Of a stretch of 48,613 nt of DNA, positions 18,550 to 28,208 are shown piece after piece (the first letter of the stretch is position 1; each line of letters opens with the position of its first letter). The position numbers and the translations under genes are program-made. Source of the DNA: JAZGGS01 sp963749485 (GTDB lineage Bacteria > Bacteroidota > Ignavibacteria > Ignavibacteriales > Ignavibacteriaceae); NCBI GenBank assembly GCA_963749485.1, contig CAVVMV010000021.1:1-48613 (forward strand), in the 5' to 3' direction. The notes below the pieces were generated by a model. The model was not told the DNA's origin and made no database searches. It saw nothing but the letters and a program-made list of their open reading frames with translations.

Positions 18550-19336
18550 TGAAGCAATATTTTAAGATTAGAAAATATTTTTTATTCTGTTTCGTCCTCA
18601 GGGAAGGGATTTGCTAAAAAAAGTGTGGTTAACATTCTTGATGATATTAATCTGAATATTAATTATGGAGAAGTTTTAGGAATAAGCGGTGAATCGGGTG
18701 GAGGCAAGACTACGCTGGCAAAAGTTATAGCTGGCATTATTAAACCATCACAAGGAAAGTTAGTCTGGGATGATGATGTTTTATCAGGAAATTCTAATAG
18801 CAACCCTGTGCAGATATTATTTCAGAATCACGGTGAGATTCTTAATCCTTACAGAAAGATTGAAGATATAATTAATGAAGCATTAAAAATTCAAAAATAT
18901 AATTTAGAATCTAATTAAGAAGAAAAAAGAAGAGATTTTAAATTCACTCAATATTTCCACTGATATAACTAAAAGAAGAGGATACGAACTTAGCGGTGGA
19001 GAACAGCAGCGAGCTGCTCTTGCACGGCTGCTTGCAGCAAATCCTAATATGCTTATTCTTGATGAGCCTTTTTCTGCGCAGGATGTTGAATCGCAGTTAA
19101 ACTTTTTAAAGTTATTCCAAAAAATTAATGAAGAGCTTAAACTTACAATGTTATGTGTAAGCCACGATCTGAACATTCTAAGAAAGTTAGCAGACAGGAT
19201 AGTAATAATTCAGAAAGGAAAGGTGGTTGAGGAAGGAAGTACTGAAGAAGTTTTTAATAACCCAGCACATGATCATACAAAATATTTATTAAAAGCTAAG
19301 AACTTGTCATTAACACTTTCTGAATTGAAAGAATAA
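18549..19336 (+). CDS. Peptide ABC transporter ATP-binding protein, DppF-like (frameshifted)
   Basis: The ATG at 18549 overlaps the stop of the DppD-like gene. An extra base near 18553 breaks the frame; removing it gives an N-terminus of the form MSNILRLENIFYSV that runs into the frame with Walker A GESGGGKTT. A second change near 18918, beside an A-rich run, breaks the frame between IQKYNLESN and KKKKEEILNSL. The second half has the signature LSGGEQQRAALARLL, Walker B MLILDEPFSAQD and H-loop CVSHDLNIL. The repaired length is about 262 residues, and the stop at 19336 faces the convergent ispD gene. Confidence 0.85.
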
Positions 19337-19350
19337 ATATTTTAGATTTG

Positions 19351-20038
19351 TTATTCTTCTTTTCTTAAAGCTAACTCCTTCAAACATCTCAATATCTTCG
19401 GCAGTGGTAATTTTAAAATTAAAAACTGATCCATCAACAATGTTTACTTTTTCACCTATTCGTCTTACAAGCATTGATTCATCTGTTCCGATAAAGTTAT
19501 TCTCATAAGCATTCTTCATTGCTTTCATTAAAACAGGATAAGGAAAGATTTGCGGTGTTTGCACATAGTAAACTTCATCTCTGTCCAGGTAAGACTCAAC
19601 AACCCTGCTTCCCTTTATCAATGTATCTTTTGCTTTTATACAAACAAGTGCGTTGCCCTTCTGCTTAGCGGTTTCAATTGCATTTGTTAAAACATGCTGT
19701 GGAAGAAGTGGACGTGCAGCATCGTGCACAATAACTAAATCATCTGCTTTTGCTTCAGATGATTTTAAAGCATTATAAACCGAATCCTGCCTCTCTTCAC
19801 CCCCTTCAACTATTTTACTGATCTTAGTTAAGATTATATTCATTCTTTAATTTTTCAAGAAACCCGATGTAATTACTTTCTGTAGCTATAATTATTTCAT
19901 CTACTGTTTGTTCTGCTGGAAGACTTCGAGAGTGTAAACAATAAGTTCCTTCCCCAAAAATTTAAGGTATTGCTTTGGAGCGGCAGCACCGCTCCGTGCA
20001 CCTTTTCCCCCGGCAGGAATTATTGCAACAGTTTTCAT
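19351..20038 (-). CDS. ispD: 2-C-methyl-D-erythritol 4-phosphate cytidylyltransferase (frameshifted)
   Basis: IspD makes CDP-methylerythritol in the non-mevalonate isoprenoid pathway. From ATG 20038 the CTP-binding start IIPAGGKGARSGAAAPKQYL is clear. After a frame change near 19900-19850 come GGEERQDSVYNAL, VIVHDAARPLL and TPQIFPYPVL, then IGTDESMLV. As it stands the second frame runs to 19310, overlapping dppF by 27 bases. One base fewer near 19370 gives an end ELALRKEE and a stop at about 19351, clear of dppF, which I prefer. The gene is essential in organisms lacking the mevalonate route, so sequence error is more likely than decay. Confidence 0.85.
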
Positions 20039-20105
20039 CTGTTTATATATTTTCTCAGGGAATTTTTTGTCAGATGGAACTCGCACTAATGAATCGGGAC
20101 TCGTT

Positions 20106-21140
20106 TTATATAATAAGCATTGCATCGCCGTAACTTAAGAAACGATACTTTTCCTTTAATGCTTTTTTATAAGCTTTTAAAATAAAATCCGTATCCGCTA
20201 AAGCTGAAACCAGCATTAACAGGGTTGACTCGGATTGATGGAAATTTGTAATAAGCTTTGTTGTTATATTAAAATCATAAGGTGGATAGATAAACTTATC
20301 TGTCCAGCCACTAGTACCTTTTGAAAATCCATCAGCTGTTATACTGGTTTCCAAAGCCCTGCATGCACTTGTTCCACAAACAAAAACATCACGTTTTGCA
20401 TTCAATGCTTTATTAATTTTGTCTGCAGTTTTTTGAGGAACCTCATAATATTCCGAATCCATTTTGTGCTTTGTAAGATCTTCAACCTCAACAGGTCTAA
20501 AAGTACCCAGCCCGATATGAAGAATAATTGGAACAACAATAACTCCTTTTTTCTGAGCCTTTTTAACAAGCGCTTTCGTAAAATGAAGACCGGCAGTTGG
20601 AGCAGCAACAGCACCATCCACTTTTGCAAAAATAGTCTGGTAGTCTTCCCTGTCAGACGGTTCTGAATCACGTTTAATATAAGGAGGCAGTGGAGTATGA
20701 CCAATCTTTTCAACTGCTTTAAAAACATTACCCGGTTGGTTAAACCTTACTGTTCTGCCCCTCGAAGTAGTGTTGTCAATAACTTCGCACCATAGCTTAT
20801 CGTTAAAATAAATCTTATTTCCAATTCTAACTTTTCTTGCCGGATCTACAATTACATCCCAGATGCACTCTTCAGCATTAAGTTCACGCAGAAGGAACAC
20901 TTCTATCTTCGCATTAGTTTTTTCTTTGTTACCAAAAAGTCTTGCCTGGAAAACTCTTGTTTCGTTTACAACAAGTACATCACCTTTACTCATATAGTCT
21001 ACAACATTGCTAAACTTTTTAGTTTCAATTTCCTGTGTTTCCCTGTTTAAAACCATAAGTTTGGCTTTATCGCGGGGAGAAACCGGATATTTAGCAATAG
21101 CTGTTTTAGGCAAATTATACTTGAAATGTGATAGCTTCAT
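20106..21140 (-). CDS. queA: tRNA preQ1(34) S-adenosylmethionine ribosyltransferase-isomerase
   Basis: This intact 344-residue QueA transfers ribose from S-adenosylmethionine to preQ1 in tRNA, giving epoxyqueuosine. Diagnostic segments are FKYNLPKTAIAKYPVSPRDKA at the N-terminus (given only as an anchor), GDVLVVNETRVFQARLFG, GHTPLPPYIKR, APTAGLHFT, HIGLGTFRPV and ITNFHQSESTLLMLVSA. The length is as expected (340-360). It lies 67 bases ahead of ispD. Other queuosine genes (queC, queF) are 18 kb away on the other strand, so the pathway is present but dispersed. Confidence 0.95.
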   Translation of the reverse strand: MKLSHFKYNLPKTAIAKYPVSPRDKAKLMVLNRETQEIETKKFSNVVDYMSKGDVLVVNETRVFQARLFGNKEKTNAKIEVFLLRELNAEECIWDVIVDPARKVRIGNKIYFNDKLWCEVIDNTTSRGRTVRFNQPGNVFKAVEKIGHTPLPPYIKRDSEPSDREDYQTIFAKVDGAVAAPTAGLHFTKALVKKAQKKGVIVVPIILHIGLGTFRPVEVEDLTKHKMDSEYYEVPQKTADKINKALNAKRDVFVCGTSACRALETSITADGFSKGTSGWTDKFIYPPYDFNITTKLITNFHQSESTLLMLVSALADTDFILKAYKKALKEKYRFLSYGDAMLII

Positions 21141-21172
21141 CCTATTAGTCCTTATTAGTTTTTAATATCAAG

Positions 21173-21198
21173 GCAGGTAAGCTTTTAAACTTACCTGC
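21173..21198. terminator. Hairpin between ppdK and queA
   Basis: GCAGGTAAG and its exact complement flank an 8-base loop. On the minus strand it follows the ppdK stop by about 20 bases and is followed by a short, interrupted T-rich run, so it could be a weak terminator or processing site before queA. Confidence 0.5.
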
Positions 21199-21219
21199 TA
21201 AATTCATTTTTATACTTTT

Positions 21220-23994
21220 TTACTTTTTAGATTTTTTCTTTTTCTTCTTACGTGCTTTAGATTTTTTATTACTTAATTGATTAACAACAGCTCGTGCAGC
21301 AGCTAACCGTGCAATTGGTACTCTGAACGGGGAACAACTAACATAATCTAGTCCTGTTCGATGGCAGAACTCTACGGATGAAGGTTCGCCGCCATGCTCT
21401 CCGCAAATACCAACTTTAAGATTAGGACGTACAGAGCGCCCTTTTTTTGTACCCATTTCAACAAGCTGCCCAACACCAGTTTGATCGAGAGCTTCAAAAG
21501 GATCTGTTTGAATAATATCTCTTTGAACATAAAGAGGTAGGAATTTTCCGGCATCATCCCTGGATAAACCGAAAGTAGTTTGGGTTAAATCATTTGTACC
21601 GAAACTAAAGAACTCGGCACTTTCTGCAATTTCATCGGCAGTAAGAGCAGCTCTCGGTAATTCAATCATTGTTCCAACAAGATAATTGATCTTCTTGCCT
21701 TTTTCATCCATAACTTCTTTTGCCACATTTCTAACAATTTCTTCCTGCAGTTTATATTCATTTACATGTCCAACAAGAGGAATCATTATTTCAGGTTTAA
21801 CTTTTATACCTTTCTTGGCAACGTTAACTGCAGCTTCAATAATTGCCCTTGCCTGCATTTCTGTAATTTCAGGATAGACAACTCCAAGGCGGCAGCCCCT
21901 GAATCCAAGCATCGGGTTAAATTCACTCAGACTTTCTATTTTGTCTTTCAGTTTCTTTTCCGATATACCAAGTTCAGTAGCAAGTTGTTTAACTTCTTTT
22001 GGATCATGCGGAAGGAATTCGTGGAGTGGTGGATCTAAAGTTCGAATAGTAACGGGGTAACCGTTCATAGCTTTAAAGATACCTTCAAAATCTGCCCGTT
22101 GATGAGGCAGTAGTTCAGCAAGCGCTGCTTTTCTATCTTCAACAGAATCAGAGACAATCATTTTACGAACAGCTGTAATCCTATCACCTCCAAAAAACAT
22201 ATGTTCGGTTCGACAAAGCCCAATGCCTTCAGCACCAAAAGCAATTGCGTTGCTTGCCTGGTCAGGCTGGTCAGCATTGGTTCTTACATTCATCGTCCTA
22301 ATATTATCAGCCCATTTCATTAAACTTGCATAAGTTTTATATACATCTGAACTTTGTGGTTTCATTGTTTTGGAAATTAATACCTGTATAACTTCGGAAG
22401 GTTTAGTTTCCAGTTTTCCATTAATAACTTCACCGGTTGTTCCATCTATCGAAATATAATCTCCTTCTTTTATTACAACATCACTTCCTTCAACACCAAC
22501 TGTTTTTTCTTTGTAATTTATCTTTAGAGCCCCACAGCCCGCAACACAAACTTTTCCCATTTGTCTTGCAACAAGTGCTGCGTGCGAAGTCATACCACCA
22601 CGTGCAGTAAGTATTCCTTCGGAAGCATCCATACCTTTTATATCTTCCGGTGAAGTTTCAATTCTAACAAGAATAACTGGATCACCTTTTGCTGCCATCA
22701 ATTCAGCATCTTGTGCAGTAAGAGCAACCTTACCCGAAGCTGCACCGGGACCTGCATTTAAACCTGTTGCTAATAATTTTCCGGCACTAATTGCTTTCTG
22801 TTTTTCTTTGGTGTCAAAAATTGGTCGAAGCAATTGGTTCAACTGGTTTGGGTCAATTCTGGATATTGCTTCTTTTTTACTGATAAGTTTTTCACCAACC
22901 ATATCAACAGCCATCTTAATAGCAGCAAAGCCGGTACGTTTACCAACACGGCATTGCAGCATCCAAAATTTACCTTGTTGAATTGTAAACTCGATATCCA
23001 TCATTTCTTTATAATGTTTATCAAGTATCTTTCGGAAATTATCCAGTTGTTTATAAATTTTTGGATCATCTTTTTTAAGTTCTGAGATTGGATGCGGCGT
23101 ACGTGTACCAGCAACAACATCTTCGCCTTGAGCATTAAAAAGATATTCACCGTAAAATATATTTTCGCCTGAAGCAGGATCTCTTGTAAATGCAACACCT
23201 GTTCCTGAATCTTCGCCCATATTACCAAATACCATAGATTGAATATTAACTGCAGTTCCCCATTCAGCAGGAATATTATTTAGTTTCCTATAAACAATTG
23301 CTCTTTCATTCATCCAGGAACCAAAGACAGCACTAACAGCACCCCACAATTGGTCCATCGGATTTTCAGGAAATTTCTTGCCGGTTTTTTGTAGAATTGC
23401 AGTCTTAAATTCTTCAACCAGTTCTTTAAGATGTTCTGCTGAAAATTCGGTATCTAATTTAAATCCGTATTTTTTCTTTTTCTTTTCAATTATCACTTCA
23501 AAAGGATCTTCATCATGTTTCGATTCAGGTTTTAATCCCAGCACAACATCACCATACATTTGTACAAATCTTCTGTATGAATCGTAAACAAATCGGGGAT
23601 TGTTTGTTTTTTCAATTAACCCTTTAATAGTTGAATCATTTAGACCAAGGTTTAATATTGTATCCATCATACCCGGCATAGAAGCCCGGGCACCGCTTCT
23701 TACCGAAACAAGCAAAGGATTTTTCGCATCACCGAATTTTGCTCCCATTTGCTTTTCAATTTTTTTAAGGGATGAAAGAACCTGATCTTTAAGTTCTTTC
23801 GGATACTTTCTTTTATTTTTGTAATAGTAAGTACATACCTCGGTTGTAATAGTAAATCCAGCTGGTACCGGCAAACCTATATTCACCATTTCAGCAAGAT
23901 TAGCACCTTTACCGCCAAGTAATCCTTTCATTTCTGCTTTGCCTTCGGCTTTTTTACCGCCAAAGAAATAAACATATTTTGATTTTTTTGACAT
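21220..23994 (-). CDS. ppdK: Pyruvate, phosphate dikinase
   Basis: PPDK interconverts pyruvate + ATP + Pi and PEP + AMP + PPi. I start it at ATG 23994 (924 residues) because AAAGGAG lies eight bases upstream; the ATG ten codons earlier has no such site. Domains in order are the nucleotide-binding domain (VYFFGGKKAEG, LLGGKGANLAEM), the central phosphohistidine domain with GGMTSHAALVARQMGKVCVAG, and the PEP/pyruvate TIM barrel ending in GICGEHGGEPSSVEFC with the catalytic Cys. All key residues are present. The C-terminus carries an unusual tail of about 18 residues, nearly all lysine, arginine and serine. The gene is intact over 2.8 kb, in contrast to its broken neighbours. Confidence 0.97.
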   Translation of the reverse strand: MSKKSKYVYFFGGKKAEGKAEMKGLLGGKGANLAEMVNIGLPVPAGFTITTEVCTYYYKNKRKYPKELKDQVLSSLKKIEKQMGAKFGDAKNPLLVSVRSGARASMPGMMDTILNLGLNDSTIKGLIEKTNNPRFVYDSYRRFVQMYGDVVLGLKPESKHDEDPFEVIIEKKKKKYGFKLDTEFSAEHLKELVEEFKTAILQKTGKKFPENPMDQLWGAVSAVFGSWMNERAIVYRKLNNIPAEWGTAVNIQSMVFGNMGEDSGTGVAFTRDPASGENIFYGEYLFNAQGEDVVAGTRTPHPISELKKDDPKIYKQLDNFRKILDKHYKEMMDIEFTIQQGKFWMLQCRVGKRTGFAAIKMAVDMVGEKLISKKEAISRIDPNQLNQLLRPIFDTKEKQKAISAGKLLATGLNAGPGAASGKVALTAQDAELMAAKGDPVILVRIETSPEDIKGMDASEGILTARGGMTSHAALVARQMGKVCVAGCGALKINYKEKTVGVEGSDVVIKEGDYISIDGTTGEVINGKLETKPSEVIQVLISKTMKPQSSDVYKTYASLMKWADNIRTMNVRTNADQPDQASNAIAFGAEGIGLCRTEHMFFGGDRITAVRKMIVSDSVEDRKAALAELLPHQRADFEGIFKAMNGYPVTIRTLDPPLHEFLPHDPKEVKQLATELGISEKKLKDKIESLSEFNPMLGFRGCRLGVVYPEITEMQARAIIEAAVNVAKKGIKVKPEIMIPLVGHVNEYKLQEEIVRNVAKEVMDEKGKKINYLVGTMIELPRAALTADEIAESAEFFSFGTNDLTQTTFGLSRDDAGKFLPLYVQRDIIQTDPFEALDQTGVGQLVEMGTKKGRSVRPNLKVGICGEHGGEPSSVEFCHRTGLDYVSCSPFRVPIARLAAARAVVNQLSNKKSKARKKKKKKSKK

Positions 23995-23998
23995 TTTA

Positions 23999-24011
23999 TT
24001 CTCCTTTATTA
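23999..24011 (-). promoter_or_regulatory. Ribosome binding site deciding the ppdK start
   Basis: The minus strand reads AAAGGAGAATAAA directly before the ATG at 23994, a near-ideal Shine-Dalgarno at normal spacing. It favours this start over the ATG thirty bases upstream. Confidence 0.75.
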
Positions 24012-24046
24012 ATAACATTTTCATTATTGAGTATTATTTATTTTCA

Positions 24047-25081
24047 TTATTGAAGGATGAAGTTTTTAAAAGATTCTTCATCATCAAGTTCTAGTTTTAT
24101 TTTAAGATAGAATATATCAATATCGTCCAGCTCTTTTGAAAAGTTTGTTAGTTTAACTGCATCTTTTTCTGTAGTAACCACTGAATGAGAATTAGTAGAA
24201 TAAAACTTTTTCCTGATAAGCTGCACATCTTTATTATTATATTTTTTATGATCTCTGAATATAAGCCGGTTTTGTGTATCTACGTTAGTTTGAGAAAGCA
24301 CATTTAAAAAAGAAATTGGTTTTGCAACGCCAGATACAACTAAGCTTTTCTGTCCTTCAAATTCATTAAGATTATACTCTGTTTTTTTCTTCAGATCGAT
24401 AAAACTTATTGCTTTATAATAAGCTGTAAATATTTGTTTGTTCTCAAGGTATTTCATCCGCCTGGGCGGAATTGATTTTTTTTCGACAAATTTCCTGTTA
24501 ATAATTATTGCATCTGCCCTGTTAAGAGAACTAAACGGCTCTCTCATGTTACCGGTTGGCAGCAAATTATTAATAAAGAAATTATTTCCTGTTAAAAACC
24601 TCTGGTCTATTACAACAATATCTAAATCCCGTTTTATCCACCTGTGCTGAAAAGCATCATCGAGAACAAGTGTATCAATCCCGGTATCATTAATAAATTT
24701 CTCTGCACCTTCCACCCTGTTTTCACAAACTGCAGCAGGCACCTGGCAATCTAAAACAGTATGATAAATTTCATCACCACTTTTATCAACAGAAGTAAAA
24801 AACTCTTTGCCGTCGGATACCAGGACATAACCGCTCGATTTTCTTCTGTAACCCCTGCTAAGAACTCCTGTTTTTTTTCCAGACTTTTTTAAGAGACTGG
24901 TAATATAAATAACTGTTGGTGTTTTACCAGACCCGCCAACAGTAATATTGCCAACTGAAATAACCTTTGCTTTTACTGGTTTGCACTTAAATATTTTTTT
25001 ATCGAATAAGAAATTGCGTACAGCAATAACAACAGCGTAAACCGGTACTAAAGGTAAAAATATGAGTCTTAATATTTTCAT
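24047..25081 (-). CDS. lpxK: Tetraacyldisaccharide 4'-kinase
   Basis: LpxK phosphorylates the 4' position of the tetraacyl-disaccharide precursor to give lipid IVA, at the inner face of the cytoplasmic membrane. The protein has an N-terminal membrane helix (LIFLPLVPVYAVVIAVRNFL), the P-loop-like segment SVGNITVGGSGKTP, SRGYRRKSSGYVLVSDG, GDEIYHTVLDCQVPAAVCENR, and VLDDAFQHRWIKRDLDIVVI with the conserved DDxxQH motif. I take the ATG at 25081 (344 residues); a GTG one codon earlier overlaps the previous stop. It is tightly packed behind the DUF374 and lpxB genes. Confidence 0.95.
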   Translation of the reverse strand: MKILRLIFLPLVPVYAVVIAVRNFLFDKKIFKCKPVKAKVISVGNITVGGSGKTPTVIYITSLLKKSGKKTGVLSRGYRRKSSGYVLVSDGKEFFTSVDKSGDEIYHTVLDCQVPAAVCENRVEGAEKFINDTGIDTLVLDDAFQHRWIKRDLDIVVIDQRFLTGNNFFINNLLPTGNMREPFSSLNRADAIIINRKFVEKKSIPPRRMKYLENKQIFTAYYKAISFIDLKKKTEYNLNEFEGQKSLVVSGVAKPISFLNVLSQTNVDTQNRLIFRDHKKYNNKDVQLIRKKFYSTNSHSVVTTEKDAVKLTNFSKELDDIDIFYLKIKLELDDEESFKNFILQ

Positions 25082-25083
25082 CA

Positions 25084-25746
25084 CTAATTATTAAATACCT
25101 GTGCTTCCTGCTGCAGCAAATTCAATTTTGTTTCACATTCTTCTATCACATCCGATGTTTCATCATAATTCAATTCGTTACTTACATAAATCGGATCGGA
25201 ATATATTATTTTTGCACGACTGAAAAAAAACGGAACTTCAAATTTATCCCAATTTTTTAAGACTTTCCTCTTTTTATAGCCAACTCCTGAAAGAACAATT
25301 GGAACATTGGCTTTTTTGGCTGTAATTACAGCTCCTGCTTTAAATTTATGTCTTGGTCCACGGGGACCATCTGGAGTAATTGCTATTGAATAATCATTTT
25401 TTGTATAATCTATCATAATACCTAAAGCAACATCACCTCCAACACTACTGGAACCTCTTACAACATTATATTTCCACTTTTTAAGAATCCTTGCAAGCAG
25501 GTCACCATCTTTGCTTTTACTTGTTAATGCGGCAAAGGACGGATTGCCATGCAAATACCATGGTAAAAGCATGGTTCCATGCCAAAAAGCCAGCACAAAA
25601 TTTTGCTTCTCACTTTTAAGTTTTTCAATTGTTGCGCCGTTTTGCACAGTTATCTTTAAGCTTTTACAAAGAGCTGTTACTCCACCGGTTATAAAAAACT
25701 GGCTGGCAAATCTTAATGCATCCTGTTGTGCTTTTTTAAGATTCAT
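25084..25746 (-). CDS. DUF374 lysophospholipid acyltransferase family protein
   Basis: The 220-residue protein has the features of DUF374/LPLAT-like acyltransferases: AFWHGTMLLPWYLHG (HX-type motif replaced by WHG), TSKSKDGDLLARILKKW, VRGSSSVGG, ITPDGPRGPRHKFKAGAV and PIVLSGVGY. Such proteins are often encoded beside lipid A genes and are thought to transfer acyl chains to lipid A precursors. Here the gene overlaps the end of lpxB by 11 bases and runs directly into lpxK, which supports a late acylation step in lipid A synthesis. The exact acceptor cannot be read from sequence. Confidence 0.85.
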   Translation of the reverse strand: MNLKKAQQDALRFASQFFITGGVTALCKSLKITVQNGATIEKLKSEKQNFVLAFWHGTMLLPWYLHGNPSFAALTSKSKDGDLLARILKKWKYNVVRGSSSVGGDVALGIMIDYTKNDYSIAITPDGPRGPRHKFKAGAVITAKKANVPIVLSGVGYKKRKVLKNWDKFEVPFFFSRAKIIYSDPIYVSNELNYDETSDVIEECETKLNLLQQEAQVFNN

Positions 25747-26884
25747 TTATAATTTCGTAAATTGATTTTGCAGCGCTTACCGATGCTGTTTTACCGGCAA
25801 GTTTATTTTTTACTTCACTTAGTTTTGTTTTTATCTTTTCGTATTCAGATGAATTGGAAAGTATTTTTTTACTCTCCTCGTAAACCAAATTTTCAGTTAA
25901 CCTGTTCTGTATTAATTCAGGTATTATTTTCTCTTCAAGCAATATATTTACCATCCCGATGGATTTTACTTTAATAAGTTTTTTCATTACCAGGTATGTT
26001 AAATAATTTGTTTTGTAAACTATAAGCATTGGTAATGCAAAGTAACCAGCTTCAAGAGTAGAAGTTCCCGATTTAATTATTCCGAACTTAGCATGTTTCA
26101 TCAAATCGTAAGTGAAACCTTTTATTAATTTGAAATCGACGACATCAGAATAGCTTGTAAAAAGTTCCTCGCTTAAGTTTGAAGAGCATGACACAATAAT
26201 TTGCATATCAAACTCAGAAGCGATTCTGCCCGCAGCTTTAATAGTATGCGGAAATATTTTTTTTACTTCGTTCTCCCTGCTTCCCGGCATAACTAAAAGA
26301 ATATCTTTTTCTTTATCGAGTTGAAATTTTGAGCAAAAATCTTCGTATAATAAAAACTCATGGTTATTTATTCGCTCAACAAGCGGATGACCGACAAACT
26401 GAACATTTACATTATTATCCTTATACATTTTTTCTTCAAAAGGAAAAACAACAAGCATTTTATCTACCAGTTCTCTCACCTTCTTAACCCTGCCTGAACC
26501 CCACGCCCAAAGCTGCGGCGATACATAATAAATAATTTTAACACCCAGTGCTTTTAATTTTTTTGCGATGCTAAGGTTAAATCCAGGATAATCAATAAGT
26601 ACAACATTCTTAATGTTTTTACTTTTTACCAGCTCAATTAATTTCTTCTGTGCTTTTTTAATAAACGGAAGGTGCTTAATAACTTCAACGAATCCTAAAA
26701 AAGCCATGTGGTTTATATGATAAGAGAGTTCCATTCCTTCTGCCTGCATTCTATCTCCGCCAATACCATAGAACATCAAAGCCGGATCAGTTTTTTTCAG
26801 CTCTTTAATAAGCGAAGCGCCAATTAAATCTCCAGAAGCTTCTCCGGCAATTACTAAAATATTTTTTTCGTTCTTATCAGTCAT
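25736..26884 (-). CDS. lpxB: Lipid-A-disaccharide synthase
   Basis: LpxB (glycosyltransferase family GT19) condenses UDP-2,3-diacylglucosamine with lipid X to form the lipid A disaccharide. The intact 382-residue protein has ILVIAGEASGDLIGASLI at the N-terminus, YGIGGDRMQAEGMEL, MAFLGFVEVIKHLP, IDYPGFNLSIAKKLK, YYVSPQLWAWGSGRVKK and FVGHPLVERI. Its C-terminal half has LLVMPGSRENEV and KSGTSTLEAGYFALPM. Its ATG overlaps the inferred stop of the methyltransferase-like gene upstream (TAATG). With the DUF374 and lpxK genes it forms a lipid A operon, confirming a Gram-negative envelope. Confidence 0.96.
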   Translation of the reverse strand: MTDKNEKNILVIAGEASGDLIGASLIKELKKTDPALMFYGIGGDRMQAEGMELSYHINHMAFLGFVEVIKHLPFIKKAQKKLIELVKSKNIKNVVLIDYPGFNLSIAKKLKALGVKIIYYVSPQLWAWGSGRVKKVRELVDKMLVVFPFEEKMYKDNNVNVQFVGHPLVERINNHEFLLYEDFCSKFQLDKEKDILLVMPGSRENEVKKIFPHTIKAAGRIASEFDMQIIVSCSSNLSEELFTSYSDVVDFKLIKGFTYDLMKHAKFGIIKSGTSTLEAGYFALPMLIVYKTNYLTYLVMKKLIKVKSIGMVNILLEEKIIPELIQNRLTENLVYEESKKILSNSSEYEKIKTKLSEVKNKLAGKTASVSAAKSIYEIINES

Positions 26885-27479
26885 TAAATAATATTGTTAT
26901 TAATAATCCAAAGAGTTATGATAATGGCAGAAATAAAAATTAGTGCTTGTAATGTTCTTCTTTCTGAACGGAGACCTTCCTTCGGTTTAAAGAGCGGGTT
27001 GTACTATCTCCGGATTTTTATAAGGCGTTAACCTTGGCAGAAAGCGTGGTACGTTTTTAACAAATTCGTTATAAAAACTGCCATAAGTTTTATGCAAATA
27101 ATTTTCTTCTTCCTTAACAATAAAATGATATTGAAAAATAAAAAATAGCAGCGCACCAATCTGCAGGTATGGGAAAAGAGCAAAAGACATAATGCCGAGC
27201 CCAAGGTAAATTAGAATATTTCCTATGTAAAGCGGATTTCTTACGTACGCAAACGGACCGCTAATAACCAGGTTTGATCCACCGACTTCGTTTGTGGTTC
27301 GTGTTTCGCTTCCTGCCCAGCTAACACCCCAAAACCTAATAAGCTCGCCAACGACAGCAACAGCAAATCCTGTTATTAAACTTGCAGGTGTGGCTTCCTG
27401 GAATATTAACATAGCTACCAAGAAACGGAATTGGTGTGTAGCTGCGGTATTTAAATAATGTTGATGCCAGTTTACTCAT
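26884..27479 (-). CDS. Isoprenylcysteine carboxylmethyltransferase-like membrane protein (frameshifted)
   Basis: The core has the family hallmark SGPFAYVRNPLYIGNILIYLG and a C-terminal KEEENYLHKTYGSFYNEF, typical of the ICMT/PEMT-like methyltransferases (four to five membrane helices). I extend both ends. An ATG at 27479 gives MSKLASTLFKYRSYTPIPFL and joins the core after a one-base change near 27420. Near 27003 another change leads from the present stop into NPLFKPKEGLRSERRTLQAL and a final membrane helix, ending at 26884 where lpxB begins. The repaired length is about 198 residues. The substrate is unknown; it may modify a lipid, given the lipid A neighbours. Confidence 0.75.
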
Positions 27480-27484
27480 AATGT

Positions 27485-28208
27485 TTATTCAATCGTGTAA
27501 GCTTCGCGTCTTTTCAATTCGGCACGATGTCGTTTCTTCAATCTTTTTTTTGAATTAAGTTCATTTAATCTTTTAATAACTTCGTTAAAATTATTAAAGG
27601 GGAAATAGGTGATCCTCTCCTTTTCACAAAACTTTAACAGACCATCTTTGGCGAAAATAAAATCGCAATACTGTATTGTTTCTTTATCGGAATTTCCATC
27701 GCCAATAAAAACAGTAAAATCGTCATCTCCGCTATGTTTAATTATATGATCCCACTTACAGTTAGCTGAACTTGTGCATCTTTCATTATAAAATGGGAAC
27801 GAGGGCTTTAGTTTATTATCATCGGTTACAACAAGTTTATTTGAATAGGCTTTAATGCTATTCAAGCCTTCGCGTTTTAATATCCTGTTTATGTAATAAT
27901 CAAACCCATCACTTAAAATGAACAATTCAAATTTATTTTCTGAACAAAAATCTACAAAGTCTGAAAATCCTCGCTTCTACCTCAAGTGTATCAATAAAAT
28001 TATTCAAAGAGTTTTTTTCAATTGTTCCAACACTTTTGCAAAGAGCTATCCAGCATTCCTTCGAAGATATCCTGTCATTCAGCAAATCATCTATGATAGA
28101 ATAATTTTCATCGTGGTTGCCAAACTTGTTAAATATTGCTTCTCCCACATCCTGAACTGTAACAGTACCGTCAAAATCAATAAATATTTTAAAGGATTTA
28201 TCATTCAT
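27485..28208 (-). CDS. HAD-superfamily phosphatase, MtnX-like (frameshifted)
   Basis: The N-terminal piece has the HAD nucleophile motif IFIDFDGTVTVQDVGEAIF. After a frame change near 27978 the protein continues as FVDFCSENKFELFILSDGFD, LKREGLNSIKAYSN, CKWDHIIKH and FIGDGNSDKETIQYCDFIFAK, carrying the later HAD motifs. The architecture matches MtnX / phosphoserine-phosphatase-like enzymes of about 230 residues, and a phosphomonoesterase activity is likely. MtnX acts in methionine salvage, but no other salvage gene is nearby, so the substrate is uncertain. The C-terminal 25 residues are strongly basic. It starts one base from the end of the T9SS cargo gene behind it. Confidence 0.8.

Noticed and set aside
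24018..24054. Direct repeat ATTTTCATTATTGA, twice within about 35 bases
   Set aside because: Short, very AT-rich and at the end of lpxK; chance or a small slippage duplication is enough to explain it.
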